This document shows, one piece after another, positions 15,909 to 24,569 of a stretch of DNA of 35,679 bases. The notes under the pieces are model-generated. The model did not search any database and was not told the DNA's origin. It worked only from the letters and a program-made list of their open reading frames with translations. The position numbers and the translations under genes were made by a program. How positions within the stretch are numbered: the first letter of the stretch is position 1; the number at the start of each line of letters is the position of its first letter. The stretch is from an uncultured Fibrobacterota bacterium (GTDB lineage: Bacteria; Fibrobacterota; Fibrobacteria; Fibrobacterales; Fibrobacteraceae): positions 1 through 35,679 of the forward strand of contig CAIRAY010000002.1 of the NCBI GenBank assembly GCA_903876665.1, written 5' to 3'.

Positions 15909-16788
15909 GATCAACGCCCACCACAACGCCCTCCGTCAAATTTCTGTTGACGGAGGCTCCTTTGGCCTGTCCGGATTTTCCATTTCCGGATTGGCCTCGT
16001 ACATCCAAGTTCCGGAACTGGACATCTGCTTTGACATGGGTGAATGCCCTTTAAGCGCCGTGAGCCTGGACCATGTCTTTCTGACCCACGCTCACGGGGA
16101 CCATAGCCGTTGCCTGATGCGGCACGATTCTCTGCGCAAAATGATCGGCATTGAAAAGCCTGCCTTTTACTACGTCCCCGAATCCATATATCCCGTGGCC
16201 TGTGATTGGATTCGGGCCGAAGCCATTTTTGAAGGAGTCTCCCCGGCACGCTTTGCCCTCCCCTCGATTATTCCGGTTGCAAACAACATTTGGCTTCCCC
16301 TGGAATACCGACCCGACTTGCTATTCCGGGCCTTCCCCGTTCGCCATTCCCTTCCCTCCATTGGCTTTACCGTGGCTTTGCACAAGCGCAAACTTAAAGA
16401 TGAATTCCTGGGGCTCCACAGCCAGGACCTCATTCGCCTGAAGGCCGAGGGCACCGAGATCACCCGCGAAGTCATCGAACCCAAGATCACCTACATTGGC
16501 GACTGCATTGGTGAGAGTTTGCTGGATCAAAGTCATATTTGGGAATCGGATACGGTGGTCCTGGAATGCACGTTCCTCGATTCCGACGAAGTTCCCATGG
16601 CCCGCAAAAAGGGGCACACGCACCTTTTCGAGCTCGTTCACGCCTTGGAGGTCATGGGCGACCTGGTAAAGTGCAAGCGGATTGTCCTCAAACACTTTTC
16701 CATGAAGTACGGCCGCAAGCACATCCTAAACAGCATCCAGCGCGCCATGCCCGAGCGCTTCCGCGACCGGGTGATCGCGTTGATTTAG
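15856..16788 (+). CDS. MBL-fold metal-dependent hydrolase, RNase Z-like
   Basis: The 310-residue protein has a metallo-beta-lactamase fold. Residues 78-83 form the HAHGDH zinc motif. Further candidate ligands are Asp in IGDCIGES, His in HTHLFEL and His in LKHFSMKYG, an arrangement like RNase Z/ElaC proteins. It lacks the classical opening of RNase Z and starts with FGLSGFSISGLASYIQ, so it is better seen as an RNase Z-related hydrolase; tRNA 3' processing is possible but not certain. ATG 15856 is the only reasonable start, giving a 53-base overlap with yqgE in another frame. The first ~30 residues encoded there look unconserved, and no strong ribosome site is present. Its TAG stop overlaps the TAA stop of the convergent gene. 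Confidence 0.8.
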   Translation: MRFLPLPPNSKDSSLSPEINAHHNALRQISVDGGSFGLSGFSISGLASYIQVPELDICFDMGECPLSAVSLDHVFLTHAHGDHSRCLMRHDSLRKMIGIEKPAFYYVPESIYPVACDWIRAEAIFEGVSPARFALPSIIPVANNIWLPLEYRPDLLFRAFPVRHSLPSIGFTVALHKRKLKDEFLGLHSQDLIRLKAEGTEITREVIEPKITYIGDCIGESLLDQSHIWESDTVVLECTFLDSDEVPMARKKGHTHLFELVHALEVMGDLVKCKRIVLKHFSMKYGRKHILNSIQRAMPERFRDRVIALI

Positions 16789-19700
16789 AACGAATAAAAC
16801 AGCGTTACGCCACCCGTGAAATCCCGGTACTCTTCGGAGAGTTGTTGTGGCCTGCGCACATCGTTCACCTTGCCCATCAATTCCGTGAAGGCGCGGGTGC
16901 TCAGATTAATGCGCAGAATTCCTTCCAAAGACAGATCGGTCTGAACCTCACGCACGCGCTCCATGGTCTTGACACCTTTGTATGTAATTCCAGCGTCTTC
17001 CCCGCCCTGAACCGCAATGGCGTCATGGGCGGGAGCGTTCGTGGCCTGGATATTACCGGAGCCATCCAAGGTATAATAGCTGTAACGCACCGAATCGGTC
17101 GGATCTTCCAGGAAGTAGCGGGCTTGGTTCTGGTTGGTGATCTTGTGGTTCATTTCACCCGTTAACGAAAGAACCATTTTCCGCTTCAGCATGGAGACTT
17201 CGAAGCGATCGGTCAAGCGATATTCAAACTCATGCAAGTCTGCCTTCTGCCAAAATTTCCAACGGGGCCGAATCCCGGCCTTGTTGGTAAAGCGCCCGAG
17301 CGTTCCCGTCAACGTGATGGGATAGGCCTGCTCCATCCAAGTCTGGGCCTGGGGGTTCTGACCCAGTTTTTCCCAAGTCGTATCGGCAAAGTCAAAATCA
17401 GCAACGAGGTCGTTTTCCGTGAATTGCCCCTGGTCGAGCTGGTAGGCCCATTCCCCGCCAACTCGCAAGGTATAGAGGCTGCGGCGGATTTGGATTTCGG
17501 CATTCGCCTGATGCTTGCTCCGAACATCCTGGTAACCCCAGGCGATGGAATCCTCGGAGGCGAGGGCTTGGTATGTCGCATACCGGGAGGAATCCACCTC
17601 TACGGAGTCACCAAATCCTAAATCAAGCACGCTACTGGATTTCCCGGTGCGGACGCTGAACCAGGAATCCCGGAACACTGCGGCATCTGAGGAAAAGTTG
17701 GCTTTGAGCACTTTGGGAAGGAATTGGCGACCGTGCTCGAAAGAATACCCCACCGATAAATCAAGGGCATCACCGATCCGGAATTGATGTTGCATACCGG
17801 CAAGGTGGGTAAATTTCGCCCGGTCAGGATCCATGAGATGTTCCTTGTGCCAAGCATTGTCCCGGGAAAGTCCCGCGCTGGAACCCTCGCCCAAACCGAG
17901 CCAATTTTCTTCGCCCTCGGAGGAGCCTGCGGCATTTTCCACGATCAAATTGTAGGACGCATCCAAATCCCAGAAGGGCAATACCGCCTGAGTCCATTCA
18001 ATGCCGTAGTCTCTGGAATTCTGAGTCAGTGATGATGCTCCCGGAGAGAAATAATGGGAACCGACCGACTGCAAATTGACGGTAATGGAGGATTGGGAAA
18101 GTCGCCAAGCCAGTTCTAGGCGAGTGGCCATATTTTCTTTCTGCCAATCCATGGAGGCCACCTGGTCCTTTTTGCGGTCATTGTCAAGCGAAGCTCGCTC
18201 ACTCAAGATTGCGCTGCGCATGTGAACAAGGCTGTCCCGGGCCTGAGCGAGAGTCAACGAATCCGAAGGAAGAATGGTAAAAATGGTCGCGCTGTCGGTG
18301 GAATTGATGGCGGCAGAACTGGCAAAAACCCTCCGGACATCGGAAAGAGTCACACTCGAGAGACCGGCACGATGAAATACATTATCGATTGCATCCTGAT
18401 AAACAACGTCCGCTGTGTCAGCCTGCCCCATGGCTACATCTAAATTCACCTGGAACGAGCCTTTGCGATTGCTCCATTCTCCGGCCACAAATCCGGCCTT
18501 GGCTTGCGCGAGCGGATCACGTAGCTCTTGGGAGGTAGGAATGTCGCTTCGCACCAATAAATCATGACTTTGGTCCTCAGAAACAATCGCTCCCAAATGG
18601 AGCTTCGCATTTGCCGTAGGTGCCACAGAAAGGCGACCGTAACCCGTCATCTGCTGGGAAATGGCGCCGCCTTCGGAATACCGCTGAGAAAAAAGGTCCA
18701 GATTTTTGTCGCCTTCCGCAAAGGGCTGACGAGATTCACCATAGAACCCATCGAAAGAAACGAGCGGGGCATCTGCGGCATTGCGCCCTAGATTCAACCC
18801 ATATTTCGCACCCAGAACGCTCAGCCCGGAAAGAAAGATGCTGCTGGAGGTTTCCTGCAAATGCCCCACCGAAATGGTATGCAGAGGAGACCAGTAGCGA
18901 ACGGTAACCGGTTTGGCCTGGGCACCCACCCAGCGGTCCGCAAGCCCTTCAGCCTGAAGCTCGATGCCTCGTCCGAGATTGCTCTCCATGACCACATAGG
19001 CCATTCCTTTGCCCCAGACTCCGTCGGTGATAAATCGGTTTTTATAGCTGTGGTTCGGGCTGATGGTATCCAGGTCCACGACATCATCGAGGGGGCCTTC
19101 GTTTTCTGAAGGCACCACCTGGGTGTAGCCTGCACCCGCTTGAAGATTGCCGTACAGATTCCACTCCTCGACCGTACGCCGTTCACCCATCTGCACCTTG
19201 ATGGAGTCCTTGGAATCCACGCGATCCAGTTCTGCCAGAGTTGGCTCCGCAAGGATGGATTCGAATACGGCCTTGCCGACTTGTTGGGTATTGGTGGAAT
19301 TGTTGCGAATGCCGTCAAAAGCGCTACTGGATAGCTTCATTACCGTGGCGATTCCCACCTGGTTATTTTGGATGCTATTTCTTTCCGTTTGAAGAGATGC
19401 GCCATCCATGAGGATGATGCCCCTGTCATTTTCCTGCACCTGGCTAGAAGCCAAATCCAAGGAGCCCTGAGGCATGACGGCGATTCCGTTTCCATTGCCC
19501 ATGAACTGAGTACGGACCATTCTGACCTGGGAAAGGGCGCCGACCTGCACGCCGACCACCTGTCCACCATCGATGCGCACATCTTGCAAATCGACCTGGG
19601 AATTCCGGGTATACAAACCCCGGAGCGAGTTGTTGTGAATATGGGAATTTTGCAAAGACAGTCCGGAATTTTCAACGTGCAATCCAAAGTTGGAATGGGC

Positions 19701-20534
19701 GATTTCTACATAGCGCAGAGAGGAGCGCCCGGCCCCGGCCAGGAGAATCCGATTCCAGTCCCAAGCGTTGGGAGACTTGGCTGCAGAAAGGAATTTGATG
19801 GGTTTGTCCTGAGTTCCTTCGGCCAGAAGCTGCCCGTACACATAAATTCCAGCGTACTGCCCCGGCTGAAAATAGATGATGACGCCAGGATCGATAATCA
19901 GCTCTTCGCCTGCGGGAACGAGAAGATTGCCGTAAACGATATAGGGCGATTTGTCAGCGGGAAGACGGCCAGAAAGAATTGTCGAAGTGATCGGAGTTCC
20001 TTTTTGGAGATCAGAAACCTTCTGTTGGTCGAGGCCTCGGTCCGCAAAGGATTTGGAGACTGCTCCCAGAAGCTTTTTAGCCAACGCAGGACGGACGGAT
20101 TCAAGCTCGGCAAGGGTCGCACCCACATTCACCGACTCCGAGGCCATGGTTGCCCCCCGCAAAACACTGATGGCGGAAACTTCGAAAGAGTGCCCAGTTC
20201 CACGACGCTCAAGCCGCGAAATCAGAACCAAATCCAAATCATTCTTTCGTCCAATTTCGATGGCGCATTCAAACCCACGACATTTTTTTGCAATGCCAAC
20301 CGCTTTTCCCCCTACCAGGGAGTCCAGCGCCACAAAATTCATTTTCGCTCCAAGCTCCGTTGCGGAAAGCTCCTGCCTGAACCTGCCTGCAAATGCGTTG
20401 ATCTGCTCTTCGCCAAAGCCAGGCGCATCGGGCAGAAACATTGCCATACGCAAGGCCGTGGAATCTTTGGGACCGGTTGCGGCAAAAGCCAAGGAAAGGG
20501 AAAACCCAAGACCGAAAAAAATTGATCTGATCAT
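16785..20534 (-). CDS. Outer-membrane protein: CsgG-like module, beta-helix, beta-barrel
   Basis: The 1249 residues begin with a signal peptide (MIRSIFFGLGFSLSLAFA). Residues ~28-170 resemble the CsgG/LpoB-type periplasmic fold and include a C-x4-C motif (Cys85, Cys90) followed by ECAIEIG. Residues ~180-420 are a right-handed beta-helix with repeated asparagine-rich turns (LQNSHIHNN, VQENDRGI, NSIQNNQVGI). The remainder is long, alternating and aromatic-rich, and ends in GVTLFYSF, a C-terminal phenylalanine typical of outer-membrane beta-barrels. The start ATG overlaps the TGA of the FecR gene (ATGA), so translation is coupled. I know no characterised protein with this domain order. Export, adhesion or polysaccharide handling are guesses. 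The stop overlaps that of the convergent MBL-fold gene. Confidence 0.78.
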   Translation of the reverse strand: MIRSIFFGLGFSLSLAFAATGPKDSTALRMAMFLPDAPGFGEEQINAFAGRFRQELSATELGAKMNFVALDSLVGGKAVGIAKKCRGFECAIEIGRKNDLDLVLISRLERRGTGHSFEVSAISVLRGATMASESVNVGATLAELESVRPALAKKLLGAVSKSFADRGLDQQKVSDLQKGTPITSTILSGRLPADKSPYIVYGNLLVPAGEELIIDPGVIIYFQPGQYAGIYVYGQLLAEGTQDKPIKFLSAAKSPNAWDWNRILLAGAGRSSLRYVEIAHSNFGLHVENSGLSLQNSHIHNNSLRGLYTRNSQVDLQDVRIDGGQVVGVQVGALSQVRMVRTQFMGNGNGIAVMPQGSLDLASSQVQENDRGIILMDGASLQTERNSIQNNQVGIATVMKLSSSAFDGIRNNSTNTQQVGKAVFESILAEPTLAELDRVDSKDSIKVQMGERRTVEEWNLYGNLQAGAGYTQVVPSENEGPLDDVVDLDTISPNHSYKNRFITDGVWGKGMAYVVMESNLGRGIELQAEGLADRWVGAQAKPVTVRYWSPLHTISVGHLQETSSSIFLSGLSVLGAKYGLNLGRNAADAPLVSFDGFYGESRQPFAEGDKNLDLFSQRYSEGGAISQQMTGYGRLSVAPTANAKLHLGAIVSEDQSHDLLVRSDIPTSQELRDPLAQAKAGFVAGEWSNRKGSFQVNLDVAMGQADTADVVYQDAIDNVFHRAGLSSVTLSDVRRVFASSAAINSTDSATIFTILPSDSLTLAQARDSLVHMRSAILSERASLDNDRKKDQVASMDWQKENMATRLELAWRLSQSSITVNLQSVGSHYFSPGASSLTQNSRDYGIEWTQAVLPFWDLDASYNLIVENAAGSSEGEENWLGLGEGSSAGLSRDNAWHKEHLMDPDRAKFTHLAGMQHQFRIGDALDLSVGYSFEHGRQFLPKVLKANFSSDAAVFRDSWFSVRTGKSSSVLDLGFGDSVEVDSSRYATYQALASEDSIAWGYQDVRSKHQANAEIQIRRSLYTLRVGGEWAYQLDQGQFTENDLVADFDFADTTWEKLGQNPQAQTWMEQAYPITLTGTLGRFTNKAGIRPRWKFWQKADLHEFEYRLTDRFEVSMLKRKMVLSLTGEMNHKITNQNQARYFLEDPTDSVRYSYYTLDGSGNIQATNAPAHDAIAVQGGEDAGITYKGVKTMERVREVQTDLSLEGILRINLSTRAFTELMGKVNDVRRPQQLSEEYRDFTGGVTLFYSF

Positions 20535-22420
20535 TTGAAGTCAAACTCCTTCTGCGCGGTTCTAATTCTTCCGCTTTGGCTTTCCACCTCGACACGGACA
20601 ACATTGGGTCGATTCCTCTCCAAATCAATATCCACAGAATAAACGACATCACGGATCTGTGTACCCAGCAAATTTTTGATGACCCGCTCGTTCAAACGAA
20701 CGGTGATTCGCTTGAGATAGCGGAAGTCGTCCCGAGGAATATTTTTGATGGAAAAACCCACGGAACGGCTGATCGCGCCAGACATCCCCGGAGGAGGAGG
20801 AGGAACTCGAATGGCTTCCTTAGCCGGACCGTCAAAGGTAATGTCAAAACGGGCATCAGGCCAGCAAGTGGCGCCAGCGACGTTTTGTTCGCTCTTGTTT
20901 CCTGCAAGGTCCACAGCCCGAACAACGAGCTTATGAACCCCTTCCTGAAGGGTGATCTGCTTTCCACGGATTTCATTGGTGGCCACAAAGGAAGTCAGCT
21001 CGACCCCGTCAGAGAGAGCGGAAACGCTGATTTCGTCGTTCTCGGTGCCACTGACCCCAAGGACAGCAGTGCAAGTATTGGGAGGCAAGGCCAGGGTCAG
21101 GTTCGGAGTGTTGCGGTTTACAGCTTTGCAAGTGTTGTTCACTTTAAGTACGATGATTTCGGAGATCACCTGTTCCCCATTGGAGAGCACGAGTTCGATC
21201 TGCTCTTCTTTCCAATTGCGGTCCACGTCGCTGATGGATATGGATCGGCTGAACTGTCCAGTCGCGCTGGACATGTCGAGGACTGCGCCACCCATCTTGC
21301 CCACCAAGCGGGCATTGGTGCCTGTATAGGAACCGGAAATTACCGCAGGACCCTGACAAACCGTAAGAGGATTCGCCGAGGCCATTTTTAGAGACAGCGG
21401 AACTTTTTTCTGCAGATAGGTAAATTGCACTACGCCACAATCCACGGAAGCCCCTGCAAAGAAGGCCCGCACCGGGAATTGCTTGGCACCATACTGGCTT
21501 CCGTTCCAAGCGAGGTCCAGGGACCAGACACCCTTGACGGAGCGGGACTTGAGTGTTCCAGAGACGATTTCGGCCCCATCGGGAGCCGTTCCCGAAACGC
21601 GCAGACGGGCTTCGGAAATTTCTGGAAGGTATGCATCGATGGCGCAAGCCAAGGAAGCGGTGGTTCCTATTGTGGAATCGGCCTTGACCGTGGAGTCCGC
21701 CTTGACGGAATCAACCGGTACGTTTGCGGGAGCCGTGGCTAAGCTATCTGCTTTTTTCTGTAACTTGTTCACCAAAGAATCCACGGGGGCCGTAGTATCT
21801 CCAAGATACTGTTCCACCAAATTTTGGTACTCTTTGGGGTTTTTGGGTTTTGGAAGAATCACAAAGCCTGTTCCGGTTTGCAGAATCATTTGACCCGGGC
21901 CAATTGCACCACGGCCATTGGGTGAAATCATCTCCAGACGTCCGGTAAGAAGAGAGGCGAGCGACCGGTTGCCCCGAACCTGGACATCGCCTTCGGTTCC
22001 ACGAATCGCAGCCGTTGCGGTCTGGGATTCAAATTCAAAGGTACTTCTGCCACTGGCCAATTTTTGGATGTTAAAAAGGATTTTGCCCGTTTTGAGGCCC
22101 ACTTTGGTATTGGAACTGCCCTCCGAGGCCATCAGAGTTTTCATTTCAATGATGGAATTTTCGGAAACCGTGATCAATGATCCATTGGAAAACACCAAAG
22201 TCACCTGGGATTCCACTCCGGTCCGGACGCGGTCGGATTGCTTGACCTTGGCTCCCACCTTCAGCGGAGTCCAGTCCCCCTTGGCACCTTTTTGGAAGGA
22301 AACCTCGCCGGTTGCCGCCTGGGCCTTGATGTTAATGGCTTCTTCGGCCCATGCACCCGAAACACCGAGTACAAAGAACGAGAAAACAGCAATTTTGGAC
22401 ATTAACTGATTAATGCGCAT
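20531..22420 (-). CDS. Exported FecR-domain protein
   Basis: The 629-residue secreted protein has a signal peptide cleaved near AWA-EE (25/26). Residues ~60-160 are a FecR domain: VKQSDRVRTGVESQVTLVF, then LKTGKILFNI, and TATAAIRGTEGDVQV, which is the hallmark AxIRGTE block. A low-complexity linker with repeated VKADST follows near 235-250. The C-terminal ~370 residues look like several Ig-like beta domains with pairs of cysteines and a PPPPPG stretch. There is no transmembrane anti-sigma region, so it is unlikely to act as a classical FecR sensor with a sigma factor; none is encoded nearby. The start is fixed by GGAGG four bases upstream and by a good promoter. It is coupled to the beta-helix/barrel gene, so a joint envelope role is inferred. 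Confidence 0.82.
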   Translation of the reverse strand: MRINQLMSKIAVFSFFVLGVSGAWAEEAINIKAQAATGEVSFQKGAKGDWTPLKVGAKVKQSDRVRTGVESQVTLVFSNGSLITVSENSIIEMKTLMASEGSSNTKVGLKTGKILFNIQKLASGRSTFEFESQTATAAIRGTEGDVQVRGNRSLASLLTGRLEMISPNGRGAIGPGQMILQTGTGFVILPKPKNPKEYQNLVEQYLGDTTAPVDSLVNKLQKKADSLATAPANVPVDSVKADSTVKADSTIGTTASLACAIDAYLPEISEARLRVSGTAPDGAEIVSGTLKSRSVKGVWSLDLAWNGSQYGAKQFPVRAFFAGASVDCGVVQFTYLQKKVPLSLKMASANPLTVCQGPAVISGSYTGTNARLVGKMGGAVLDMSSATGQFSRSISISDVDRNWKEEQIELVLSNGEQVISEIIVLKVNNTCKAVNRNTPNLTLALPPNTCTAVLGVSGTENDEISVSALSDGVELTSFVATNEIRGKQITLQEGVHKLVVRAVDLAGNKSEQNVAGATCWPDARFDITFDGPAKEAIRVPPPPPGMSGAISRSVGFSIKNIPRDDFRYLKRITVRLNERVIKNLLGTQIRDVVYSVDIDLERNRPNVVRVEVESQSGRIRTAQKEFDFK

Positions 22421-22447
22421 AAAACCTCCGAATGGACTTCAATTAGA

Positions 22448-22476
22448 ACTATACTCTTCTTTTTGTCAGGTGTCTA
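22448..22476 (-). promoter_or_regulatory. Putative promoter for the FecR/beta-barrel operon
   Basis: On the minus strand TAGACA (22476-22471) and TATAGT (22453-22448) are 17 bases apart, each five of six to consensus. The predicted leader is about 20 bases and contains the GGAGG ribosome site. It overlaps the opposing promoter at 22463-22490. Confidence 0.6.
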
Positions 22477-22490
22477 CCAGATTTTATTAT
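22463..22490 (+). promoter_or_regulatory. Putative promoter for the ybeY-aroKB-rmd gene run
   Basis: TTGTCA (22463-22468) and TATTAT (22485-22490) have a 16-base spacer, each five of six to consensus. The predicted start falls only about 2-5 bases before ATG 22500, which would give an almost leaderless mRNA. That agrees with the absence of a usable Shine-Dalgarno sequence. The -35 and spacer overlap the minus-strand promoter. Confidence 0.45.
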
Positions 22491-22499
22491 CTTGGTGGA

Positions 22500-22823
22500 A
22501 TGACAGCTGAAGAAATCGACAATTCCGAAAAAGTGCAATCTGCCGAACCCTCCATCGCCATGGTGGACGAAAACGGTCAGGTAATGATCGAAGAACTTGC
22601 CAAAGAGTACCTTTCCAAGGGTGCCTGGCAGACCATCATGTTCCTTTTCAAGGAGCGCGACCAGCGCACGGGGGAATTTGGCGAGATCAAAGTAGGTATC
22701 CGCCGCTATCAAAAAATCAAGGGCGTGCTTAAGCAGCGTAGCAAGTTCAACATCAGTTCCAAAGCGCAGGCCAAGCAGCTGATCGCCATCTTGGAAAAAT
22801 GGTACCCTGATTCCGATGCCTGA
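22500..22823 (+). CDS. Small conserved basic protein, possibly nucleic-acid binding
   Basis: The 107-residue protein has an acidic N-terminal third and a basic C-terminal part containing KGAWQTIMF, then KVGIRRYQKIKGVLKQ, and SKFNISSKAQAKQLIAILEKWY. The strand-turn-strand-helix layout of the last part recalls the PC4/YdbC single-stranded-nucleic-acid-binding fold, but I cannot confirm this. No catalytic motif is visible. ATG 22500 is preferred because a promoter fits just before it; an in-frame ATG at 22560 would shorten the acidic part. Its stop overlaps ybeY by 8 bases, so the two are translated together, which hints at an RNA- or ribosome-related role. Confidence 0.7.
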   Translation: MTAEEIDNSEKVQSAEPSIAMVDENGQVMIEELAKEYLSKGAWQTIMFLFKERDQRTGEFGEIKVGIRRYQKIKGVLKQRSKFNISSKAQAKQLIAILEKWYPDSDA

Positions 22824-23241
22824 TAGTAGTATCCAGGTGGATTTCTTTCGGGATCCACCTTCCACAAAATTCCCATGGGCTGCCGAATTTGGCAAGCTTT
22901 GTAGTGGCATCATCCGCGCAGAAAATTGCTCGGGAACGGTCAATGTCATCCTCTGTACCGACCTCCAGGTCCGCGCTCTCAACAAAGAATACCGGAAAAT
23001 GGACAAAGTCACCGACGTTCTTTCCTTTGAGTGGAACACAGAAGGAATCCTTGGCGAAATTTTCATCGCAGAAGACCAAATTCGCAGGCAGGCGCCTCGT
23101 TTTGACAATTCTTTTAAGGCCGAATTGAAGAGAATGCTTGTCCATGGCATCCTTCATCTTTGTGGCTACGACCATTTGACCCCCCCTGACCGAAAAGCCA
23201 TGCGGGCACGCGAAGCAGAAATTTTAGGAACAGAAAAATGA
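22816..23241 (+). CDS. ybeY: Endoribonuclease YbeY (rRNA maturation)
   Basis: This is a zinc-dependent single-strand endoribonuclease of the UPF0054 family, involved in 16S rRNA 3'-end maturation and 70S ribosome quality control. The 141 residues include TDVLSFEW (66-73), GEIFIAED (80-87) and the zinc motif HGILHLCGYDH, with His110, His114 and His120. Length and motifs are complete. It overlaps the small gene upstream by 8 bases and the CorC-like gene downstream in an ATGA overlap. The ybeY-corC order is common across bacteria and supports both calls. Confidence 0.96.
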   Translation: MPDSSIQVDFFRDPPSTKFPWAAEFGKLCSGIIRAENCSGTVNVILCTDLQVRALNKEYRKMDKVTDVLSFEWNTEGILGEIFIAEDQIRRQAPRFDNSFKAELKRMLVHGILHLCGYDHLTPPDRKAMRAREAEILGTEK

Positions 23242-24518
23242 CCAATACCTTATGGATTGGGGCTTCAACGCTTATTTGCGTAGGAATCTCCGCCGTCCTT
23301 ACCCTGGCAAAAGTGGTGTTTGGAACCATTGTGTCCAATTACGATGAGTCCAAGGAAAACGAGCCTCACCTGCGCAAGATCCATGCCCTGGTGGAAACTC
23401 CTCCATTCTACGAAGTCATCTCCCTAGGTCGCATCGTCTCCAACTCCACGGCAGCAGTTCTTGGACTCTTCCTCTTCTCAAAAATTGGCCCCGTTACCCC
23501 CTGGACCATTCTCGATGGATTTCTTTGGCTGGCGCTCACCTGGCATGTACTCTATATCTTCGTCGTTTTTATCCCGAGTCTCCTGGGGAACCTGCGGCCC
23601 TATTCCCTCGCATTTCCGACCTTAATCCTGTTCCGCCTCGCCTCCATTATTTTTCACCCCCCCGCCAAGCTTTCCCACCGCCTGTACCACGGAATTCTGG
23701 CCAAGCTCGGCTATGACCCCCGCTTGCAGTTCCTGACCGAAGACCAGCGAGAAATGCTCGAGAGCGACACCACAAGCACCGAAGAGGATTCGTCCCTCGA
23801 AGAAGACGAACGCCAGATGATCCTGAATATCTTTGACTTTGTGGAAACCCCGGTACGCGAAATAATGACACCACGTGTCGACATGCTGGTTCTGGAAGCA
23901 TCTGCAAGCCTGAAGGAGGTCGTGGCCTTCCTCAACCATGAGCGGCACAGCCGGGTCCCGGTATACAAAGACAGCATCGACAATATTATCGGAGTCCTGC
24001 ACAATCGCGACTTCCTGCACTGGTTTACCGAGCATCCCGCCCAGGAATTCAACCTCGAAACGATTTTAAAGCCCGCTATCTTTGTTCCGTACCACAAAAA
24101 AATTGACGACCTTCTGCGCGATTTCCGTCACTCGGCTAACCAGCTGGCCATTGTGGTTGACGAGTATGGAGGCACTGCGGGCCTAGTCACCATGGAAGAC
24201 ATCTTGGAAGAAATCGTAGGTGATATCAAGGATGAAGATGATCGTGACGAGGAGCAACCCATCGCACGCCTGAAGGACGGAAACTACATGGTAGACCCCT
24301 ATATCAGCCTTAGCGACCTCGAGTTTGAGCTCGATCTTCATCTGGAGGCTCCCCAGGATTCCCATGTGGAAACCCTGAGCGGATTCATCCATGCCACGCT
24401 GGGCTCCCTACCCCTCAAAGATGCGGTCATTGATCTGGGCCCCTGCAAAGTCAAGATTCTTGAGGTCGAGGGAACCCGCATGGAAAAGCTTTTGCTCATG
24501 CCAAATAAACCCGCATAA
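23238..24518 (+). CDS. CorC/HlyC-type CBS-domain membrane protein (hemolysin family)
   Basis: The 426-residue inner-membrane protein belongs to the CNNM/CorC (hemolysin C-like) family, linked to magnesium or other cation efflux. The N-terminal ~160 residues contain three to four hydrophobic segments (about 4-28, 62-82, 90-120 and a weaker one at 125-140) and form a divergent CNNM region. A charged linker is followed by [19 protein letters not shown], the standard lead-in to a CBS pair (~205-330) that contains [19 protein letters not shown] and [25 protein letters not shown]. The last ~80 residues are the CorC_HlyC transporter-associated domain. The start overlaps the ybeY stop. Hemolytic activity is not implied by the name. 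Confidence 0.92.
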   Translation: MTNTLWIGASTLICVGISAVLTLAKVVFGTIVSNYDESKENEPHLRKIHALVETPPFYEVISLGRIVSNSTAAVLGLFLFSKIGPVTPWTILDGFLWLALTWHVLYIFVVFIPSLLGNLRPYSLAFPTLILFRLASIIFHPPAKLSHRLYHGILAKLGYDPRLQFLTEDQREMLESDTTSTEEDSSLEEDERQMILNIFDFVETPVREIMTPRVDMLVLEASASLKEVVAFLNHERHSRVPVYKDSIDNIIGVLHNRDFLHWFTEHPAQEFNLETILKPAIFVPYHKKIDDLLRDFRHSANQLAIVVDEYGGTAGLVTMEDILEEIVGDIKDEDDRDEEQPIARLKDGNYMVDPYISLSDLEFELDLHLEAPQDSHVETLSGFIHATLGSLPLKDAVIDLGPCKVKILEVEGTRMEKLLLMPNKPA

Positions 24519-24569
24519 ATCCGCGTAGACCCTGTGGTGCAATTCCCTTTAATTAGTTAATTTGAGTCC

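Noticed and set aside
19368..20538. Long plus-strand open frames opposite the beta-helix/barrel gene
   Set aside because: Antisense shadows with low-complexity composition. The minus-strand gene has a signal peptide and coherent domains.
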